The notes beneath the pieces were generated by a model that worked only from the letters and a program-made list of their open reading frames with translations, was not told the origin of the DNA and searched no databases. A stretch of DNA of 64,000 bases from contig NZ_JAMPYG010000003.1 of the NCBI RefSeq assembly GCF_023700745.1, forward strand, positions 224,509 to 288,508, given 5' to 3'. Origin of the DNA: Rhodoferax sp. (GTDB taxonomy: Bacteria > Pseudomonadota > Gammaproteobacteria > Burkholderiales > Burkholderiaceae_C). This document shows positions 36,724 to 47,681 of the stretch, piece by piece; within the stretch, counting starts at the first letter, position 1, and each line of letters starts with the position of its first letter. The translations under genes were made by a program, and so were the position numbers.

Positions 36724-38076
36724 ATGACTGTCCGCCTTAAACTTTTATCTGCTGCTGTGGCCGCCTGTTTGCTTGGTGCACAGGCGCAGGCCCAGGGTTT
36801 GCGCCTGGCGCCCGCAACTGGCGCCAGCAGTCCGGCCAACAGCGCCACCACCTCTGACTTTATCGTGGCAGTCGTTAACTCCGAGCCGCTCACCAATACC
36901 GAGGTTCAGCGCGAAGTTCTGCGCGTACAGCAACAGTTTGCGTTACAACGCCGTCCTGCGCCCAATCTTCAACGGCTGAACGCCGAGTTGGTGGAGCAGT
37001 TGATCAACCAAAAAGTACTGCTTCAGTACGCGCGCGACACCGGCCTCAAGGTCGAAGACTTGGCCATTGACCAGTCCGAACAATCGATCGCCGCCCAAAA
37101 TCAGCTGACGGTTGCCGAGCTGCGTCAGCGGGTGACAGCCGATGGTTTGACGGTGGCCCAGTTCCGGGCCCAACTGCGCGATCAAATTTTGCTGCAGCGC
37201 TTGCGCGAGCGAGATCTGACGCCACGGGTGCGGGTGTCCGAATCCGAGATCGATGCCTATCTGCAGGCGCAAAAAAACACGCAGGACCCGAGCCAAATGG
37301 AAATCAATCTGGCGCAAGTTCTGATTGCCGTTCCTGAGACGGCCAGTGCCGAGCAGGTGCAAGTCTTGCAGGCGCAGGCGAGCAAAGTGCTGGCGCGAGC
37401 ACGCGCCGGCGAGGACTTTGCCAGCCTGGTGCGTGACTTCTCTGCCCCCTCGGCGCAGCCCAACGGGGGTCAGCTGGGTTTGCGCAGCGCTGACCGTTAC
37501 CCGACCTCATTCGTTGAAGCCACGAAACTGTTGGCGCCCGGCGAGGTGGCCGACCTGGTTCGCTCACCGGCTGGTTTTCATATTTTGAAAGTGGTGGCAA
37601 AAACCAGTGCGGGTTTGCCCGCCATGACAATGACGCAAAGTCGTGCCCGCCATATTTTGCTGCGACCCTCGGCAGAGCTCAACGAAACCCAGGCCCGTGC
37701 CCGCCTGCTCGATTTCAAAAAACAGCTGCAAGCAGGACAGGCGGATTTTGCGACGCTGGCACGTGAATATTCACAGGACGGCAGTGCAGCGCAAGGCGGC
37801 GACCTGGGCTGGGCCAGCCCTGGCATGTTTGTGCCCGAATTTGAAAACGCCTTGAACCAATTGGCGCCGGGCGAAATCAGCGCACCCCTGCTGTCACGTT
37901 TCGGCATGCACCTGATTCAATTGCAGGAGCGACGTCAAGCCAAACTGAGCGAAGCCGAACAACGCAGGGCGGTCAGTGCACTGCTGCGTGAGAAAAAATT
38001 CGAAGAAGCGGCACAAACCTGGACCCAGGAGTTGCGTGGCCGGGCCTATGTTGAGCTGCGCCAGCCGCCACAGTGA
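36724..38076 (+). CDS. surA: Periplasmic chaperone and peptidyl-prolyl isomerase SurA
   Basis: 450 residues. The signal peptide ([21 protein letters not shown]) is followed by the SurA N-terminal chaperone domain ([48 protein letters not shown]) and two parvulin domains around 185-290 ([18 protein letters not shown]...[17 protein letters not shown]) and 300-405 ([17 protein letters not shown]...[29 protein letters not shown]). SurA delivers barrel proteins, including LptD encoded next door, to the BAM machine. Confidence 0.95.
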   Translation: MTVRLKLLSAAVAACLLGAQAQAQGLRLAPATGASSPANSATTSDFIVAVVNSEPLTNTEVQREVLRVQQQFALQRRPAPNLQRLNAELVEQLINQKVLLQYARDTGLKVEDLAIDQSEQSIAAQNQLTVAELRQRVTADGLTVAQFRAQLRDQILLQRLRERDLTPRVRVSESEIDAYLQAQKNTQDPSQMEINLAQVLIAVPETASAEQVQVLQAQASKVLARARAGEDFASLVRDFSAPSAQPNGGQLGLRSADRYPTSFVEATKLLAPGEVADLVRSPAGFHILKVVAKTSAGLPAMTMTQSRARHILLRPSAELNETQARARLLDFKKQLQAGQADFATLAREYSQDGSAAQGGDLGWASPGMFVPEFENALNQLAPGEISAPLLSRFGMHLIQLQERRQAKLSEAEQRRAVSALLREKKFEEAAQTWTQELRGRAYVELRQPPQ

Positions 38077-38086
38077 CGCTGACCAG

Positions 38087-38893
38087 ATGAAGCACGGCAA
38101 ACACATTCCGCGCAAACGTTTTGGCCAGCATTTCCTGGCTGACGGCGGCATCATCGAGGCCATTGTGCAAGCGATTGACCCGCAGCCGGGTCAGGCCATG
38201 GTTGAAATTGGCCCGGGACTGGCGGCACTCACCCAGCCGCTGGTCGAGCGCTTGGGCGCCTTGACCGTCATCGAACTGGACCGCGATCTGGCACAACGTC
38301 TGCGCAGCCACGGCCAGTTGCAGGTTATTGAGTCCGATGTGCTGAAAGTGGATTTTGCCCAGTTGGCCCAGGCGCAGGCAGCACCTCGACTACGCGTGGT
38401 AGGCAACCTGCCCTACAACATCTCCACACCCATCCTGTTTCATTTGTTGCAGTATGTGGACGTCATCGAAGACCAGCACTTCATGCTGCAAAAAGAAGTC
38501 ATTGATCGCATGGTGGCCCAACCTTCAACGGCTGCCTATGGACGCTTGAGCGTGATGTTGCAGTGGCGTTACGCCATGGAAAACGTGCTGTTTGTGCCGC
38601 CCGAAAGTTTTGATCCGCCGCCACGCGTGGACAGCGCCGTGGTGCGCATGGTGCCTCGGACCGATGCGGTCGCGCTGAACGAGCAGGCGTTAAGTGAACT
38701 GGTGCAAGTGGCCTTTAGCCAGCGGCGCAAATTGCTGCGCCACACGCTGGGCGCGTGGTTGCAGAGGAAAGATTTTGCCGGGGAATTTGATGTGCAGCGG
38801 CGTGCCGAAGAGGTACCGGTGGACGAGTACCTGCGACTGGCGCTGGCGCTGGCCAGCGCGCAGGCATCAGATCATCAGGCGGTCGTCCAGTAA
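38087..38893 (+). CDS. rsmA: 16S rRNA (adenine1518/1519-N6)-dimethyltransferase
   Basis: 268 residues from the ATG at 38087, which fits the family start [19 protein letters not shown]. The SAM-binding motif is [17 protein letters not shown] and the catalytic motif is [18 protein letters not shown]. The C-terminal helical part contains [14 protein letters not shown] and [13 protein letters not shown]. It dimethylates two adjacent adenines of helix 45. pdxA, which lies between surA and rsmA in E. coli, is absent here. Its 3' end overlaps the convergent barstar-like gene by 19 bases. Confidence 0.95.
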   Translation: MKHGKHIPRKRFGQHFLADGGIIEAIVQAIDPQPGQAMVEIGPGLAALTQPLVERLGALTVIELDRDLAQRLRSHGQLQVIESDVLKVDFAQLAQAQAAPRLRVVGNLPYNISTPILFHLLQYVDVIEDQHFMLQKEVIDRMVAQPSTAAYGRLSVMLQWRYAMENVLFVPPESFDPPPRVDSAVVRMVPRTDAVALNEQALSELVQVAFSQRRKLLRHTLGAWLQRKDFAGEFDVQRRAEEVPVDEYLRLALALASAQASDHQAVVQ

Positions 38894-39504
38894 CCCGCGT
38901 TGAACGGGCTGCTCATGCGCAGCGCTTGCGGCGAAATATCGAGCAGCTTGTCGGTGGGCATTCTTTCGCCGTTTTCAGCGAGCAGTTCAATGCCCGATGT
39001 CGGTGGGTTGCTGGAAAACTGGGCGTGTTCACCCTTGCTGGCGTGCGCAGCACGGGCCACCGAAAAAGAATAGAAGCAGCGGAAAGGGATCTTGCGGTCA
39101 CCCCAGTAGTCGGCGGTGTCACGGAAAATGTCGAGCAACTGTTCACGCGCTTCCTTGTCAAACTTGGCGTGCGCCGGGATGTGCTCCAGCACCACAATAA
39201 AGCCGGGTTGCGGGCCCGACTTGTGTACCGGATCGGTCATGCTGTCGTAGAGGGAGTCAAAGTTTTTACCGACAGCCACCGTCAACATGAATTGCTGGCC
39301 AATCAGGTCAAGCACGTCCTGTTTACTCTGGGCGTTGGCAATGTTGGCGTACAAAAAGTGCTGACCCATGGCCTGCGCCGCTTCCTGCAGGTCCTGCACC
39401 CGGAAAGCCCGGATCGACTGCACGATGTTGGGGCGAACACCCTTCAAAATCGTCTCGGAGACGGTCTTGAGTTGAGACTCGGCAATGGTTTGGCTAGGTG
39501 ACAT
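38875..39504 (-). CDS. Barstar-family RNase inhibitor
   Basis: 209 residues from the ATG at 39504 (GAGA upstream); a GTG 18 bases earlier is possible. The central part has the barstar fold: [80 protein letters not shown], with the N-F-D-x-L-Y-D stretch that in barstar contacts the RNase active site. It is longer than classical barstar (about 90 residues). The gene lies 42 bases downstream of a barnase-type RNase on the same strand, so it should be the cytoplasmic immunity partner. Confidence 0.85.
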   Translation of the reverse strand: MSPSQTIAESQLKTVSETILKGVRPNIVQSIRAFRVQDLQEAAQAMGQHFLYANIANAQSKQDVLDLIGQQFMLTVAVGKNFDSLYDSMTDPVHKSGPQPGFIVVLEHIPAHAKFDKEAREQLLDIFRDTADYWGDRKIPFRCFYSFSVARAAHASKGEHAQFSSNPPTSGIELLAENGERMPTDKLLDISPQALRMSSPFNAGYWTTA

Positions 39505-39546
39505 TTTCAATTCTCTTTTCACAATTTATAAACTGACAATTCAAGT

Positions 39547-39939
39547 TCAGGGCGCAATCCGTCGAAAACTGGCGTAGTGATCTGCCGTGAAATAACAAAC
39601 CTCTGGCATTTCGACTTGACCGCCACACACAATCCGTTTGACACCCCGATGTGTCAGACCAGGTGTCGGGACGGTATATTCGCGGTAAAAACCACGTTTC
39701 TGGGCGGGCAGCAAACGCTCCCGGTTACCAAAAACAGAACCATCCTTTTCACTGACAAACGGACCTCCCTGATGGATGCGTCTGTAAATTTCGGCGCCAG
39801 GACTCGGCAACTCAGCCAGGCTGATCGTGCTTTGCAAACCCACTGGCGGGGGCGCTTTGGCCTGCAACCCACCAACAAGCAAGGCCGCGGCAAGCGTTAA
39901 GCCAGTCAGCACCAACTTAAAACGGTTCAACGACGACAT
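39547..39939 (-). CDS. Exported barnase/RNase N1-T1-type ribonuclease
   Basis: 130 residues from the ATG at 39939; an ATG 15 bases further upstream is also open. A signal peptide (hydrophobic VLTGLTLAAALLVGG, cut near QAKA) directs export. The RNase fold is clear: IYRRIHQGGPFVSEKDGSVFGNRERLLP, then GFYREYTVPTPGLTHRGVKRIVCGG and YFTADHYASFRRI. The glutamate in YREYTV, the arginines in HRGVKRIV and the histidine in TADHYASF correspond to the catalytic Glu, Arg and His of barnase. A barstar-like gene follows, so this is a secreted RNase with inhibitor. Confidence 0.87.
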   Translation of the reverse strand: MSSLNRFKLVLTGLTLAAALLVGGLQAKAPPPVGLQSTISLAELPSPGAEIYRRIHQGGPFVSEKDGSVFGNRERLLPAQKRGFYREYTVPTPGLTHRGVKRIVCGGQVEMPEVCYFTADHYASFRRIAP

Positions 39940-40023
39940 TGCCTCAATTTCCAATAAAAAATTCGGGTAAACCCGAACATTTGAGGCTCTAGTGTCGCTG
40001 ATTTGACAAAAAATTGCAAGCCA

Positions 40024-40042
40024 TTGCCCATTTCATGGGCAA
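40024..40042. other. Perfect 8-bp inverted repeat with three-base loop
   Basis: TTGCCCAT (40024-40031) and ATGGGCAA (40035-40042) form a perfect stem in the gap between the RNase gene start and the maeB end. It could be part of the RNase promoter (operator) or a secondary terminator for maeB. No protein is known for it. Confidence 0.4.
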
Positions 40043-40061
40043 TTCAGGTCAGGGAAATAAG

Positions 40062-40090
40062 GGCCAGGCGCTGGCTGGCCTGGCCTTTTT
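40062..40090 (-). terminator. Probable terminator of maeB
   Basis: GGCCAGG (40062-40068) pairs perfectly with CCTGGCC (40079-40085). Reading with maeB (minus strand) the hairpin is followed by CTTATTT; on the plus strand it is followed by five Ts. It lies 24-50 bases past the maeB stop, so it may end transcription in both directions. Confidence 0.55.
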
Positions 40091-40113
40091 GAGCAAGCCA
40101 GTCGCCAGAGTTG

Positions 40114-42426
40114 CTAGCGGATGGCGTTGGCGTCGGCGACCGTCAGGGCGGTCATGTTGACAATGCGGCGCACCGTGGTGCTGGCCGTCAGGATATGCAC
40201 CGGCTTGGCCGCGCCCAGCAGCACCGGGCCCACCGCGATGTTGCCACCCGCCGCCGTTTTGAGCAGGTTGTAGGCGATGTTGGCGGCATCAATATTGGGC
40301 AGCACCAGCAAATTGGCATCACCGTGCAAGGTGCTGTTGGGCATCAGGTTGGCACGCGCTGCGCCATCCAGCGCAACATCACCATGCATTTCACCATCCA
40401 CATCAAGCCATGGCGCCTGCGCGCGCAACAGCGCCAGCGTGTCGCGCATTTTGACGGCGCTGGGCTGGTTACTGCTGCCAAAGCTCGAATGCGACAGCAA
40501 CGCGGCTTTGGGTGGAATACCAAAGCGCAACATTTCTTCGGCAGCCAGCAAGGTGATTTCTGCCAGCTGCTCGGCGGTGGGATCGTAGTTGACATGGGTG
40601 TCGACCAAAAACACCTGCCGACCCGGCAACATCAGGCCATTCATGCAGGCGTAGGTGTTGACGCCCGGGCGCCGACCCACCACCTGATCAAGGTATTGCA
40701 AGTGCACAGAGGTGGTGCCCCAGGTGCCGCAAATCAAGCCATCGACATAGCCCTTGTGCAGCAGCATGCTGCCAATCAGCGTCAGGCGCCGGCGCATTTC
40801 AATCTTGGCCATTTGCACCGTGTTGCCTTTGCGCTCGGTCATGCGGTGGTAGGTTTGCCAGAAATCACGGTAGCGGTCGTCAAGCTCGACGTTGACCACG
40901 TCGTAATCGACCCCTTCCTTGAGCCGCAGGCCGAACTTCTCGATGCGCTCGGCAATCACTTTGGGGCGGCCAATCAGGGTCGGCATGGCCAGGCCTTCGT
41001 CAACCACAATTTGCGCGGCGCGCAGCACGCGCTCTTCTTCGCCCTCGGCAAATGCCACGCGTTTTTTGAGCGATTTTTTGGCCGCGGTAAAGATCGGCTT
41101 CATCACCGTGCCCGAGGCATAGACAAAGCTTTGCAGTTTTTCCCGGTAGGCGTCCATGTCGGTGATGGGGCGCAGCGCCACGCCACTGTCAAAAGCAGCC
41201 TGCGCCACCGCGGGCGCCACCTTCATCATCAGGCGCGGGTCAAACGGCTTGGGAATCAGGTACTCGCGGCCAAAGGCCAGTGGCTCGCCAGCGTAAGCAG
41301 CGGCCACCACTTCGCTCTGCTCGGCCTGGGCCAGTTCGGCGATGGCATGCACAGCCGCCATTTCCATCTCGACCGTGATGGTCGAAGCACCGGCATCCAG
41401 CGCACCGCGAAAGATGTACGGAAAACACAGGATGTTGTTGATCTGGTTCGGGTAGTCCGAGCGCCCGGTGCCAATGATGGCATCGTCACGGACGGTCTTG
41501 ACCTCCTCGGGCGTGATCTCGGGCGTGGGGTTGGCCAGCGCAAAAATGATCGGATTGGCGGCCATGCGCTTGACCATTTCGGCCTTGAGCACCCCCCCCG
41601 CCGACAGGCCCAAAAACACGTCGGCGTTGTCGATCACTTCGCCCAGCTTGCGGGCATCCGTCTTTTGCGCATAAATGGCTTTGTCCGGGTCCATCAACTC
41701 GACCCGGCCTTCGTACACCACACCAGCGAGGTCGGTGACCCAGACGTTTTCGCGTGGAATGCCCAGCTTGACCAGCAAGCCGACGCAGGCCAGCGCCGCA
41801 GCCCCGGCGCCCGAAGTGACCAGTTTCACGTCTTTAGGCTCTTTGCCAGCCACTTTCAGGCCGTTCAGAATGGCCGCACCCACCGTGATGGCCGTGCCGT
41901 GCTGGTCGTCATGAAAGACCGGAATCTTCATGCGCTCGCGCAATTTGCGCTCGACATAAAAGCAGTCGGGCGCCTTGATGTCTTCGAGGTTGATGCCGCC
42001 AAAGGTCGGCTCCAGCGAGGCAATGATGTCCACCAGCTTGTCGAGGTCCTGCTTCTCGTCAATCTCGATGTCAAAGACATCAATCCCGGCGAATTTCTTG
42101 AACAGCACGGCCTTGCCCTCCATCACCGGCTTGCCCGCCAGCGGCCCGATATCACCCAGGCCTAGCACCGCCGTGCCGTTGGTCACCACGCCCACCAGAT
42201 TGCCACGACTGGTGTACTTGTAGACATTGTTGGGGTCCTTGACGATTTCCTCGCAGGGCGTGGCCACGCCAGGTGAATAGGCCAGCGCCAGGTCGTGCTG
42301 ATTGACCAATTGCTTGGTCGCTGCAATGGCAATCTTGCCCGGGATCGGATACTGGTGGTACTCCAGGGCGGCACGGCGCAATTCGGCGCGTTTGTCTTCG
42401 GGAGTCGCGGGGGCGGCTTGCGTCAT
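40114..42426 (-). CDS. maeB: NADP-dependent malic enzyme with phosphotransacetylase-like domain
   Basis: 770 residues. The first ~430 residues are the malic enzyme: [72 protein letters not shown] and [12 protein letters not shown] for the dinucleotide. The remaining ~340 residues resemble phosphate acetyltransferase ([32 protein letters not shown]) and normally act as a regulatory, acetyl-CoA-sensing domain in MaeB. It makes pyruvate, CO2 and NADPH from malate. Confidence 0.94.
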   Translation of the reverse strand: MTQAAPATPEDKRAELRRAALEYHQYPIPGKIAIAATKQLVNQHDLALAYSPGVATPCEEIVKDPNNVYKYTSRGNLVGVVTNGTAVLGLGDIGPLAGKPVMEGKAVLFKKFAGIDVFDIEIDEKQDLDKLVDIIASLEPTFGGINLEDIKAPDCFYVERKLRERMKIPVFHDDQHGTAITVGAAILNGLKVAGKEPKDVKLVTSGAGAAALACVGLLVKLGIPRENVWVTDLAGVVYEGRVELMDPDKAIYAQKTDARKLGEVIDNADVFLGLSAGGVLKAEMVKRMAANPIIFALANPTPEITPEEVKTVRDDAIIGTGRSDYPNQINNILCFPYIFRGALDAGASTITVEMEMAAVHAIAELAQAEQSEVVAAAYAGEPLAFGREYLIPKPFDPRLMMKVAPAVAQAAFDSGVALRPITDMDAYREKLQSFVYASGTVMKPIFTAAKKSLKKRVAFAEGEEERVLRAAQIVVDEGLAMPTLIGRPKVIAERIEKFGLRLKEGVDYDVVNVELDDRYRDFWQTYHRMTERKGNTVQMAKIEMRRRLTLIGSMLLHKGYVDGLICGTWGTTSVHLQYLDQVVGRRPGVNTYACMNGLMLPGRQVFLVDTHVNYDPTAEQLAEITLLAAEEMLRFGIPPKAALLSHSSFGSSNQPSAVKMRDTLALLRAQAPWLDVDGEMHGDVALDGAARANLMPNSTLHGDANLLVLPNIDAANIAYNLLKTAAGGNIAVGPVLLGAAKPVHILTASTTVRRIVNMTALTVADANAIR

Positions 42427-42581
42427 GGGGTCTCCTGCTTATCTGAACCGTCTCATCAGAGCCGGCACGTGTGTTTGCTCAAGGGAGAAATTGTATGCCT
42501 TGACGTTGCCGCACCCGCTACAGCGTTGCGCCCCAGGCAGGCGCAGCAGTTTTTACTTTTTGGCAGGCACAGAGGCCAGCT

Positions 42582-43751
42582 TCAGACCACCCGCTTGACC
42601 AGCTCAGCGCGACGACTGGTGTGCGAGCCGCTCAGGGCAAACCCTTTCACCGCCTGGGTCTCATCGGTGAATAACCAGACGCCGGGTCCGCTTTGCGCCC
42701 ACTGCCCCACCGTACCAGGTTCGGCCGGCGCCACCACCACCGGCAGCGCCGGGGTTTTGATGGCCACCGGCATCAACGGAAACTGCACCTGGGTCGGCCG
42801 GCCCGCCAGCGTGGCTGCCAGCGCCTTGGCCGCGTGCATGATGGGCATGACATAAGGCATCGTCCGGCCACCTGCGTATTGGACGGCATCCCCCAGTGCA
42901 TACACGTTGGCAGCGCTGGTTTGCAAGCTGGTATTGACCACCATGCCACGCTCGCACTGCAGCCCGGAAGCTCGCGCCAGCTCCAGGTCGGCACGCAGGC
43001 CAATCGCACTGAGTACCACGTCTGCCTGCAAAGTCTGGCCGTTGGCCAATTGCACGGTCAGGGCACCACTGCGCTCGGCCAGATGATTGACAGCTTGTAC
43101 CGTAGTACCAAAATGCCAGGCCACGCCCTGGCTGGCCAGTGCCTCGCGCAGTTGCTCGCCCAGGCCAGCAGGCAGCAATGCGCCAATCGGGTTGCTGGAG
43201 GGATCAACCACCGATACGGCAAAACCTGAACTGATCAGATCGTTGGCAAATTCGCAGCCGATCAACCCGGCACCCATGATGACGACGTGCTTTTGGGCCG
43301 TTGCTGCTTGATCCGTTTCCGCGCCACGGGTCAGGCGCGCGTGAAAGACCGAGAAATCCTGCAGTGAGTTGATTGACAACACCGCGCTGGCGGCATCACC
43401 GGCCATGGGGAGGCGGATCGGCTGCGCACCCGTGGCCAGCACCAGCTTGGCATAAGTGAAATCACCGGCGCTGGTGCGGACGGTTTGACTGGCGGTATCG
43501 ATGGCGGTGACGCGGGTATGCGCCAGCAGCGTGACCTGCTGGCTGTGCGCCATGCTGGCCGCGGGCGTGGTCACCAATTGCGCCGGCCCACGTTTTTGTG
43601 CGAAGGCGTTGGACAGCGACGGTTTGGCATAAAAGTCGCCGCTGTCGGCCGTGATCAGCAACACTGGCGTGGTTTTGTCCAGTTTGCGCAATTCGCGCGC
43701 CGCAGTCCAGCCAGCCAGCCCGGCGCCAATGATGATGATGGGGTTTTCCAT
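42582..43751 (-). CDS. Rubredoxin reductase-like FAD oxidoreductase
   Basis: 389 residues. Two dinucleotide motifs are visible: FAD-binding IIIIGAGLAGWTAARELRKLD at the N-terminus and NAD(P)-binding VVIMGAGLIGCEFANDLISSG near 150, with VYALGDAVQYAGG near 285 completing the FAD site. It lies 50 bases downstream of the rubredoxin gene and ends a rubrerythrin-rubredoxin-reductase run, so it most likely passes electrons from NAD(P)H to rubredoxin. Confidence 0.9.
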   Translation of the reverse strand: MENPIIIIGAGLAGWTAARELRKLDKTTPVLLITADSGDFYAKPSLSNAFAQKRGPAQLVTTPAASMAHSQQVTLLAHTRVTAIDTASQTVRTSAGDFTYAKLVLATGAQPIRLPMAGDAASAVLSINSLQDFSVFHARLTRGAETDQAATAQKHVVIMGAGLIGCEFANDLISSGFAVSVVDPSSNPIGALLPAGLGEQLREALASQGVAWHFGTTVQAVNHLAERSGALTVQLANGQTLQADVVLSAIGLRADLELARASGLQCERGMVVNTSLQTSAANVYALGDAVQYAGGRTMPYVMPIMHAAKALAATLAGRPTQVQFPLMPVAIKTPALPVVVAPAEPGTVGQWAQSGPGVWLFTDETQAVKGFALSGSHTSRRAELVKRVV

Positions 43752-43801
43752 GGTGTTCTTTGAAGTGTTGGGGACAGAGCTGAAGATCTGTCCCCAAGAT
43801 A

Positions 43802-43966
43802 TTAGATTTCAACTGCTTCGAAGTCGGCCTTGGCAACGCCACAGTCCGGGCAGGCCCAGCTCTCGGGCACGTCAGCCCACGGGGTGCCAGGGGCAATGCC
43901 GTCTTCGGGACGACCAGCCGCTTCGTCATAGATGAAGCCGCAAACGATGCAAAGATAAGTTTTCAT
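43802..43966 (-). CDS. Rubredoxin
   Basis: 54 residues, easily missed because of size. The iron site is CxxC near the start (C6 and C9 in [18 protein letters not shown]) and CxxC near the end (C39 and C42 in [14 protein letters not shown]), with the conserved [18 protein letters not shown] between. It is a one-electron carrier, placed between rubrerythrin (upstream, 44 bases) and its probable reductase (downstream), which is the complete NAD(P)H-to-peroxide chain. Confidence 0.95.
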   Translation of the reverse strand: MKTYLCIVCGFIYDEAAGRPEDGIAPGTPWADVPESWACPDCGVAKADFEAVEI

Positions 43967-44010
43967 GGTGTTGTTCCTGTTTGAATTGAGGGGTAAAGGA
44001 CAGTACGGCG

Positions 44011-44493
<483 letters not shown>

Positions 44494-44525
44494 GGTGAGC
44501 TCCTGAGGTTTAAAACAATTTACTG

Positions 44526-44540
44526 ATAGAAGATATCGAT
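44526..44540 (-). promoter_or_regulatory. Weak OxyR-like half-site upstream of rubrerythrin
   Basis: ATAG-N7-CGAT at 44526-44540 differs at one base from the ATAG-N7-CTAT spacing of OxyR half-operators, 33 bases before the rubrerythrin start. A second half-site at the proper spacing is not evident. A separate TGATAG-gaa-CTATCA palindrome lies at 44603-44617. Only a hint. Confidence 0.25.
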
Positions 44541-44681
44541 CAGCACGGGGATAATGTTAGCCTGAAACTATTTATTAAGCCAATTGGAATTTGCTAATGG
44601 ATTGATAGGAACTATCAGAAAAAGCGTGGTGCCGTTGATGACGGTCCAATGGTCCGACAATCACGTTTTGATCCCAAAGCC

Positions 44682-45656
44682 ATGACAAGCCCTATGTTTC
44701 CAGCCCCTGATCCCCTGTTTCCGCCGATTGAGCCCTACCTCAGCGGCAATTTGCCCGTGGACGACCTGCATACCCTGTACTGGGAAGAATGTGGCAACCC
44801 GCAAGGTGTGCCGGTGCTGTTTTTGCACGGCGGACCGGGCGCGGGCTTGTCGCCCGCACACCGCCAGTTTTTTGATCCGGCTTTCTACCGCATCGTGTTG
44901 TTTGACCAGCGCGGCGCTGGCCGGTCCACGCCGCTGGGTGAAGTCCGACAAAACACCACGCCACTGCTGATTGACGACATTGAGCGTCTGCGGGTTCTGA
45001 TGGGCATTGACCAGTGGCTGGTGTTTGGCGGCTCCTGGGGTTCGACGCTGGCGCTGGCCTATGGCCAGGCTCACCCTGAACGCTGCAACGGCTTCATCTT
45101 GCGCGGCATTTTCTTGTGCACCCCGCCCGAGATTGACTGGTTTTTAAACGGCATCAAATGGTTTTTTCCGAAAGAACACGCCCAGTTTGTGGCAGGCATC
45201 CCGGACGCTGAGCGAGGCGATTTGCTGCAGGCCTTTGGGCGTCGCCTGTTCGGTGCTGACCCGGCAGAAAACCTGCGGGCGGCGCGCGCCTGGGGCCGCT
45301 TTGAGGGCAGTTGCCTGCATTTGCTGCCGCACCCGGAGGTGGCCGACCAGTTTGGCTCGGACGCCGTTGCACTCGGCGTGGGGCGGCTGGAAGCGCATTA
45401 TTTTTTGCACAATGCTTTTTTAAGCGACGACCAGCTCATCCGCAATATCGGACGCATCACGCACCTGCCAGCCGCCATCATCCAGGGGCGTTACGACGTG
45501 GTGTGTCCGGCGCTGTCTGCCTGGCGCCTGCACGAGGCCTGGCCACAGGCGAATTTTCAGATGATTGAAGGCGCCGGCCATGCCGCTTTTGAGCCCGGCA
45601 TCGTGGCTGCCCTGGTCGCCGCTACTGAAAAATACAAGCGCAACGGCACGCTGTAG
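44682..45656 (+). CDS. pip: Proline iminopeptidase
   Basis: 324 residues from the ATG at 44682; in-frame ATGs at 44649 and 44694 are possible. Alpha/beta-hydrolase fold of family S33: oxyanion motif LFLHGGPGAGLSPAHRQFFDP, DQRGAGRSTPLGEVRQNTT, nucleophile elbow VFGGSWGSTLALAYGQAHPE, aspartate in IIQGRYDVVCP and histidine in IEGAGHAAFEPG. It removes N-terminal proline from peptides in the cytoplasm. Confidence 0.93.
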   Translation: MTSPMFPAPDPLFPPIEPYLSGNLPVDDLHTLYWEECGNPQGVPVLFLHGGPGAGLSPAHRQFFDPAFYRIVLFDQRGAGRSTPLGEVRQNTTPLLIDDIERLRVLMGIDQWLVFGGSWGSTLALAYGQAHPERCNGFILRGIFLCTPPEIDWFLNGIKWFFPKEHAQFVAGIPDAERGDLLQAFGRRLFGADPAENLRAARAWGRFEGSCLHLLPHPEVADQFGSDAVALGVGRLEAHYFLHNAFLSDDQLIRNIGRITHLPAAIIQGRYDVVCPALSAWRLHEAWPQANFQMIEGAGHAAFEPGIVAALVAATEKYKRNGTL

Positions 45657-45677
45657 TCACAGACGCCGTGCGGTGCG

Positions 45678-46133
45678 TCAATCGCGACCAGGGCCGTGGC
45701 CTTTTTTGTATTTTTCATGCCCACGGTTCCCATTGTCGCGACGGCCTTCGCGGCGGTCCTCCCGGCGCATGTCGCGGCGATCAGGCGCACCGTAATAACG
45801 CGGTGCATAAACATCCCGGTACCAGCCATCCTGCACAAAGTAAACGGGTTGTCCGCAAGCGTTGTAGCGGTAGCAATGTTTGTCCCATTTTTTCTCGTGG
45901 CCGGGTGGCACACGCAGGTAAATGGGCTGGCGCATCATGTTGATCGGTCGTTGCTCAATGATGACCGGTTGCGGGTAAATCAGCAACGGACCGGGCACGC
46001 GCCCGATATCGATGCGCCCGTAAAAACCGGGCTCGGAAATATTGACGGACACACCCACATCGGCAGCGGATGCCGTTGTGTGAAACAGGACAGCAACCAA
46101 GGTCCAACCCAGGAATTTTTTTGAATTGTTCAT
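45678..46133 (-). CDS. Exported hypothetical protein with basic C-terminal tail
   Basis: 151 residues. A signal peptide (NNSKKFLGWTLVAVLFHTTASA) precedes a short domain rich in Pro, Tyr and Arg: ISEPGFYGRIDIGRVPGPLLIYPQPVIIEQRP, VPPGHEKKWDKHCYRYNACGQPVYFV. The last ~35 residues are almost all charged (RRDMRREDRREGRRDNG). Similar small exported proteins are common in Burkholderiales and have no assigned role. No operon partner. Confidence 0.7.
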   Translation of the reverse strand: MNNSKKFLGWTLVAVLFHTTASAADVGVSVNISEPGFYGRIDIGRVPGPLLIYPQPVIIEQRPINMMRQPIYLRVPPGHEKKWDKHCYRYNACGQPVYFVQDGWYRDVYAPRYYGAPDRRDMRREDRREGRRDNGNRGHEKYKKGHGPGRD

Positions 46134-46221
46134 CAGTTCATTCTAGGAAAAGACGCACTTGCAGCTGGTAAGCGGATGTAAACGCCTGCGGGCTTGAGTG
46201 GGTGCTGTCAACGGACCCAAT

Positions 46222-47604
46222 TTACACCTGCGGCAACAAAAAGCGCCTCTCCCAGGGACTGATTTCGCTCTGAAAACTCGCCAGTTCAAGGGCCTTGACT
46301 GCGCAATAGCCGGTTACAAATTTTTCCCCGAAAAACGCCTGAGCTACCCTGCTGTGCTGCATTTTTTGCAAAGCCTCCTCCATGCTGCGCGGTAGGCTGT
46401 GGGCCGAGTCATAACCGTTGCCGGCCAGGGGCTCGGTGGCAGCCAGCTGCTCCTGCAAACCCTGGAGTCCGGCCGCCAGCGATGCTGCCATGGCCAGATA
46501 CGGGTTGGCATCGGCGCCGGCCACGCGGTTTTCAATCCGGCGCGCCGCCGGGCCACTGGCCGGAACGCGCAAGCCGGTGGTGCGATTGTCATGACCCCAT
46601 TGCAGGTTCACCGGGGCCTGGCTGCCAGACACGTAACGCCGGTAGGAATTGACGTTGGGCGCCAGCATCAGCATCAGCTCGGGCAAATAGGCTTGCAAAC
46701 CGGCAATGAAATGCGCCAGACGCGGGCTCGCGCTGCCGTCCGCCAAGCTGAACACGTTGTCACTCTTGGCGTCAAGCACGCTGATGTGCAAATGCATGGA
46801 ACTGCCGGCGCTGGCAGCCAGGGGTTTGGCCATGAAGACAGCGTTGAGCCCGTGTTTCAGCGCAATCTCACGCGCGGCATACTTGAACAGAAAAGCCTGG
46901 TCCGCCACCGCCACCGCATCGCCGTGCAGCAGGTTGATCTCATATTGCGTGGCACCCACCTCATGAATCCAGGTGTCGGTGGCAATGCCCAACGTGCGGC
47001 AAGCATCGCGAAACTCGTTCCAGAACGGGGCCAGCTCGTTGAGCATGTTGAGGCTGAACGCGCTTTGGCCAACCTCGGCGCGCCCACCGCGGGCGACGGG
47101 CGCCTGCAAGGGCTGCGTCGGGTCGGCGTTGGGCGCGGTCAGATAAAACTCGATCTCGGGCGCCACCACCGGCCGCAGGCCCAGGGCAGCGTACTGCGCC
47201 AGCACGTTTTTCAGCGCGCTGCGCGGAGCGAACTGGCACAAGCTGCCGTCAAGTTCCAGGCAGTCGTGAATGGCCACAGCGCGCGGCACGCTGGACCAGG
47301 GCGCAAGCGCCACTGTGGCGTAGTCGGGCAACAGCCGCACGTCGGGATCCGAGTCGGGAAACACCGGGTTGTAGGAATAATCCCCCGTCACCGCCTGCAT
47401 CGGAATGGCCTGGCAGATGCGCAATTCACCACCTTCCAGAAAACTCTCGGCGGGCATCAGCTTGCCGCGCGGGTAGCCTGAAATATCGGGAAAAATGCAC
47501 TCCACGTCGCGCACGCCGTGCTGGCTGAAAAGAGCGTCAATGTCATCACCTGGCCGGGCTGGCGTGGCAGGGACAGCCGAAGGGAAAGCATTGGACTGGG
47601 GCAT
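46222..47604 (-). CDS. Glutamine synthetase family protein (gamma-glutamylpolyamine synthetase, PuuA-like)
   Basis: 460 residues from the ATG at 47604; a TTG 15 bases upstream is less likely. The N-terminal beta-grasp part has VRDVECIFPDISGYPRGKLMP; the catalytic domain has APEIEFYL, HEVGATQYEINLLHGDAVAVADQAFLFKYAAREIALKHGLNAVFMAKPLAASAGSSMHLHIS, and NSYRRYVSGSQAPVNLQWGHDNRTTGLRVP. The lack of a GlnA-type adenylylation tyrosine region and the divergent N-terminus point to the PuuA group, which ligates glutamate to putrescine or related amines. No puu partners lie nearby. Confidence 0.85.
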   Translation of the reverse strand: MPQSNAFPSAVPATPARPGDDIDALFSQHGVRDVECIFPDISGYPRGKLMPAESFLEGGELRICQAIPMQAVTGDYSYNPVFPDSDPDVRLLPDYATVALAPWSSVPRAVAIHDCLELDGSLCQFAPRSALKNVLAQYAALGLRPVVAPEIEFYLTAPNADPTQPLQAPVARGGRAEVGQSAFSLNMLNELAPFWNEFRDACRTLGIATDTWIHEVGATQYEINLLHGDAVAVADQAFLFKYAAREIALKHGLNAVFMAKPLAASAGSSMHLHISVLDAKSDNVFSLADGSASPRLAHFIAGLQAYLPELMLMLAPNVNSYRRYVSGSQAPVNLQWGHDNRTTGLRVPASGPAARRIENRVAGADANPYLAMAASLAAGLQGLQEQLAATEPLAGNGYDSAHSLPRSMEEALQKMQHSRVAQAFFGEKFVTGYCAVKALELASFQSEISPWERRFLLPQV

Positions 47605-47681
47605 GGGGCCTGAGTGCAAAGTGAAGGTACACCCAGTTTAAGCCCACAGCGGAAATGGCGGGTCCGGCTTGCTGAGGCGAT

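Noticed and set aside
42427..42581. Small gene between maeB and the reductase
   Set aside because: No frame of family-like composition; only an isolated short reading frame ending in AKK.
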